A DNA stretch of 38,053 nt, taken from assembly GCA_000320545.1 (NCBI GenBank), contig ADNK01001097.1:1-38053 (forward strand). The letters run 5' to 3'. Positions within the stretch are counted from its first letter, which is position 1; each line of letters begins with the position of its first letter. The notes under the pieces are model-generated. The model searched no databases. It was not told where the DNA came from and worked only from the letters and a program-made list of their open reading frames with translations. Position numbers and translations under genes: made by a program. The DNA comes from Bigelowiella natans CCMP2755. Its lineage: Eukaryota > Cercozoa > Chlorarachniophyceae. This document shows, piece by piece, positions 36,161 to 38,053 of the stretch.

Positions 36161-36490
36161 ATGGGCGTATGCTCTAGCGGCGGCGAGATGAAGGAGGGAG
36201 AGAAAAGGGGTGCTTCGAAGGATCCCGATCAAACCGATTCCGCTTCTAAGAAGCAGAAAGTTACTGAGAGCGGTGAGCTCGTAAATATAACGGATGCAGC
36301 ACCAGCCAAGCCCATCGATAAGGATTCGCGCGTATTCATTGACTCGCCACTCAAACTTCCCCCCGAAATGCCAGCGATCAACAGGGTAACCCAGCTTACA
36401 CGCATACGTATACACATATGTACATATATAAACATATGCACACCGGAAATCTACATATGCATGCATGTAAAATAACAAGCATGGACATAT

Positions 36491-36536
<46 letters not shown>

Positions 36537-36607
36537 CGTGTGTGTGTGCCGGAAATCTACATATGCATGCATGTAAAATAATAAGCATGGACATATAATG
36601 TGTATGC

Positions 36608-36640
<33 letters not shown>

Positions 36641-36982
36641 TGTGTAGTAGTAGTAGTGGTAGTAGTAGTAGTAGCAGTAACTATAGTTGCAACATACATG
36701 CTTTTATTCATATTATCCAGGACAAATCTGTGTGGGTTCTTGGACCGAACAAGAAGCGGGCTTCCGCGCCCATCTCCGGTATTAAATATGTTCTCCTGCT
36801 TCATCATTGCAACGTCGGTATACGTTGCCCTCAGACATGCTTTGTGGACAATATTATCACGATGATCAGAATACAAATTTGAAAAGAGGCTTGGGCAGCC
36901 TGGTCAAATGCAAATTTGAAAAGAGGCTTGGGCAGCCTGGTCAATTTGGAGAGGCGTGGCGTGCCACTCACAAGGTCTGTAC

Positions 36983-37022
<40 letters not shown>

Positions 37023-38053
37023 AATATATCTCTGTATGCATATTTATATATAATATTCACATATGAATCCACGTATAGGACGGAAAGACGGTAGCTGTGA
37101 AGAAGATAGCAAAGTCGCGATTCATGGGTAACCCTAAACGAGCCGGAAAGTACCTCGCTACTTTTTCTGCAGAGGTGCTGCGTACAAACCATGTCATGGG
37201 TGGTTGAGCGATAGATAGACAAATACACCTTGGTTCTTCTTCTTCTTGTTTCCCCCTCCTTCACTCTCTTATCCGGCATCCTCTTTCATTCTCTCAAGTT
37301 TGGTGTACCGGTTCCTCCCCTCCTCCTCCTCCTCTTTCCCAAATAAACCAAACGGCGCTGCTTAGGTACAGATAATGCAAAGGCTCGACCATAAGTACTG
37401 CATAAAGTTCTATGAGGCGTTTGAGGTAGTCAAGACGGCTAAGGGGCCATGCAGAGAGCCATACTCCTCTTCTCTGCTGATTCGTCCTTCCCCTCTCATC
37501 TATTCCTTAGGACTCGAATTTCCTCTACCTGGCTATGGAGCTGTGCACGGGGGGCGAGTTATTCGATAGAATCGTCGCCAAGAAGAGGTACTGCTACTAG
37601 CTCATAACAACACGTTCGACCATGGAAGTTATGCTTGCGTGTATGTGTATGTGTGTGTGTGTTTTGTGGATATTCGTCGCAGACATACCGAGGCTGACGC
37701 TGCCAGAATTCTCAAGATGATTTTCGAGGGTACATCGAGTGGGCGTTTACTATATGAACAAAATTATGCGTGTGTTGATGTGATGAGCTCGATTCATGAC
37801 ACGATGCCGCCAGCGCTAATAAAATCCAATAAAATCCACATTGTTACATGCTCATCGATAATAAATACCCCTCTTTCTTTTGGAACATCAACCTTGTCAG
37901 GCTTAGCTTATTGCCATCATAATGGCCTCGCGCACTGCGACCTCAAGCCGGACAATGTGCGTACAACGAAGAGACGGAAGGGGGGGGGGGGATTTGAGGG
38001 AATGCAATGTATGAACTTGTAGGCGCAAGTTCATTTCTCCCCTCCCGCCCCCG
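36161..38053 (+). CDS. CDPK/CaMK-like protein kinase, 5' part only (cut by window end); reading frame disturbed in exon 3
   Basis: Serine/threonine kinase. Exons are 36161-36385, 36721-36778, 36870-36974, 37079-37174, 37366-37425, 37511-37587, 37683-37729 and 37901-37956, all with GT-AG borders; the gene continues past 38053. The N-terminus MGVCSSGGEMK fits N-myristoylation at Gly2 with a palmitoylatable Cys4, typical of calcium-dependent protein kinases. Motifs in order: glycine loop LGQPGQFGEAW, VAVKKIAKSRF (ATP-binding Lys), FSAEVQIMQRLDH (alpha-C Glu), YLAMELCTGGELFDRIVAKK (hinge and CaMK/CDPK-type GGELFDRI), HTEADAARIL, and GLAYCHHNGLAHCDLKPDN (catalytic loop). Two oddities: the catalytic loop reads HCD instead of HRD, and a 37-bp tandem duplication in exon 3 breaks phase with the best exon 2 donor (36778). 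An alternative donor (TAT|GTTCTC near 36788) or an alternative acceptor could restore frame. EF-hands, which would prove a CDPK, would lie beyond the window. Confidence 0.85.
36443..36654. repeat. 106-bp tandem duplication with (GT)n tails, kinase intron 1
   Basis: A block starting CCGGAAATCTACATATGCAT at 36443 is repeated from 36549. Each copy has about 57 bp of near-identical unique sequence followed by a GT run (about 36494-36530 and 36606-36645), giving a unit of 106 bp. Only a few substitutions separate the copies. Confidence 0.88.
36875..36944 (+). repeat. 37-bp exact tandem duplication inside kinase exon 3
   Basis: The string AAATTTGAAAAGAGGCTTGG begins at 36875 and again at 36912. 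The unit is 37 bp and the second copy matches for about 33 bp before continuing into the glycine loop. 37 is not a multiple of three. Confidence 0.93.
36984..37020. repeat. (AC)n microsatellite in kinase intron 3
   Basis: An AC run lies directly after the donor site of exon 3 (AAG|GTCTGT at 36975). Confidence 0.9.

Noticed and set aside
36490-36876. Minus-strand His/Thr-rich open frame over the kinase gene
   Set aside because: Translation of CA repeats; the plus strand carries the kinase exons.

Overview
This is nuclear DNA of a eukaryotic microbe. Genes are split by many short GT-AG introns of about 60-360 nt, coding exons on both strands are separated by non-coding stretches rich in simple repeats, and one gene is a plain eukaryotic ribosomal protein (eS28). 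The ABC1-family kinase starts with a signal-peptide-like segment followed by a Ser/Thr/Arg-rich stretch, the pattern expected of proteins sent to a complex (secondary) plastid. I infer a photosynthetic protist with a complex plastid, for example a chlorarachniophyte-like or other 'chromalveolate' alga. The exact lineage cannot be proved from this window.

Layout. (1) 1-2820: microsatellites, a two-exon fragment of an unrecognised gene (942-1718, +) and a repeat-bearing spacer. (2) 2821-5315: DIM1 rRNA dimethyladenosine transferase (-), a possible small secreted ORF divergent from it, and a three-exon HNH endonuclease (+). (3) 5995-8692: an ankyrin-repeat gene (-) with at least nine small exons, resolved here junction by junction. 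(4) 9425-9774: RPS28/eS28 (+). (5) 10684-23448: one giant 15-exon gene (-) whose exon phases all close exactly, giving a predicted 3,906-residue type I membrane protein. Its order is signal peptide, L-type-lectin-like region, a long series of filamin/Ig-like repeats, about 40 four-cysteine 'C-x-D-G-x-C' modules, one membrane segment, and a coiled-coil acidic cytoplasmic tail. (6) 24531-26391: an unrecognised multi-exon gene (+), divergent from the giant gene. (7) 26392-31302: about 5 kb without a convincing gene, holding a roughly 470-bp foldback. (8) 31303-35464: ABC1/UbiB-family atypical kinase (-), seven exons, 886 residues. (9) 36161 to the window end: a calcium-dependent/CaM-kinase-like protein kinase (+) with an N-myristoylation signal, cut by the window edge.

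The genes do not form a pathway. They are neighbours in a eukaryotic genome, with divergent pairs (giant gene / 24531 gene; ABC1 kinase / CDPK-like kinase) probably sharing promoter regions. The most notable items are the giant modular surface protein, the 37-bp tandem duplication that shifts frame inside the glycine-loop exon of the kinase, the kinase's HCD (not HRD) catalytic motif, the foldback, and complementary homopurine/homopyrimidine tracts in two ABC1K introns that could loop out exons 4 and 5. All exon boundaries were read by eye from splice consensus and phase; none has transcript support here.
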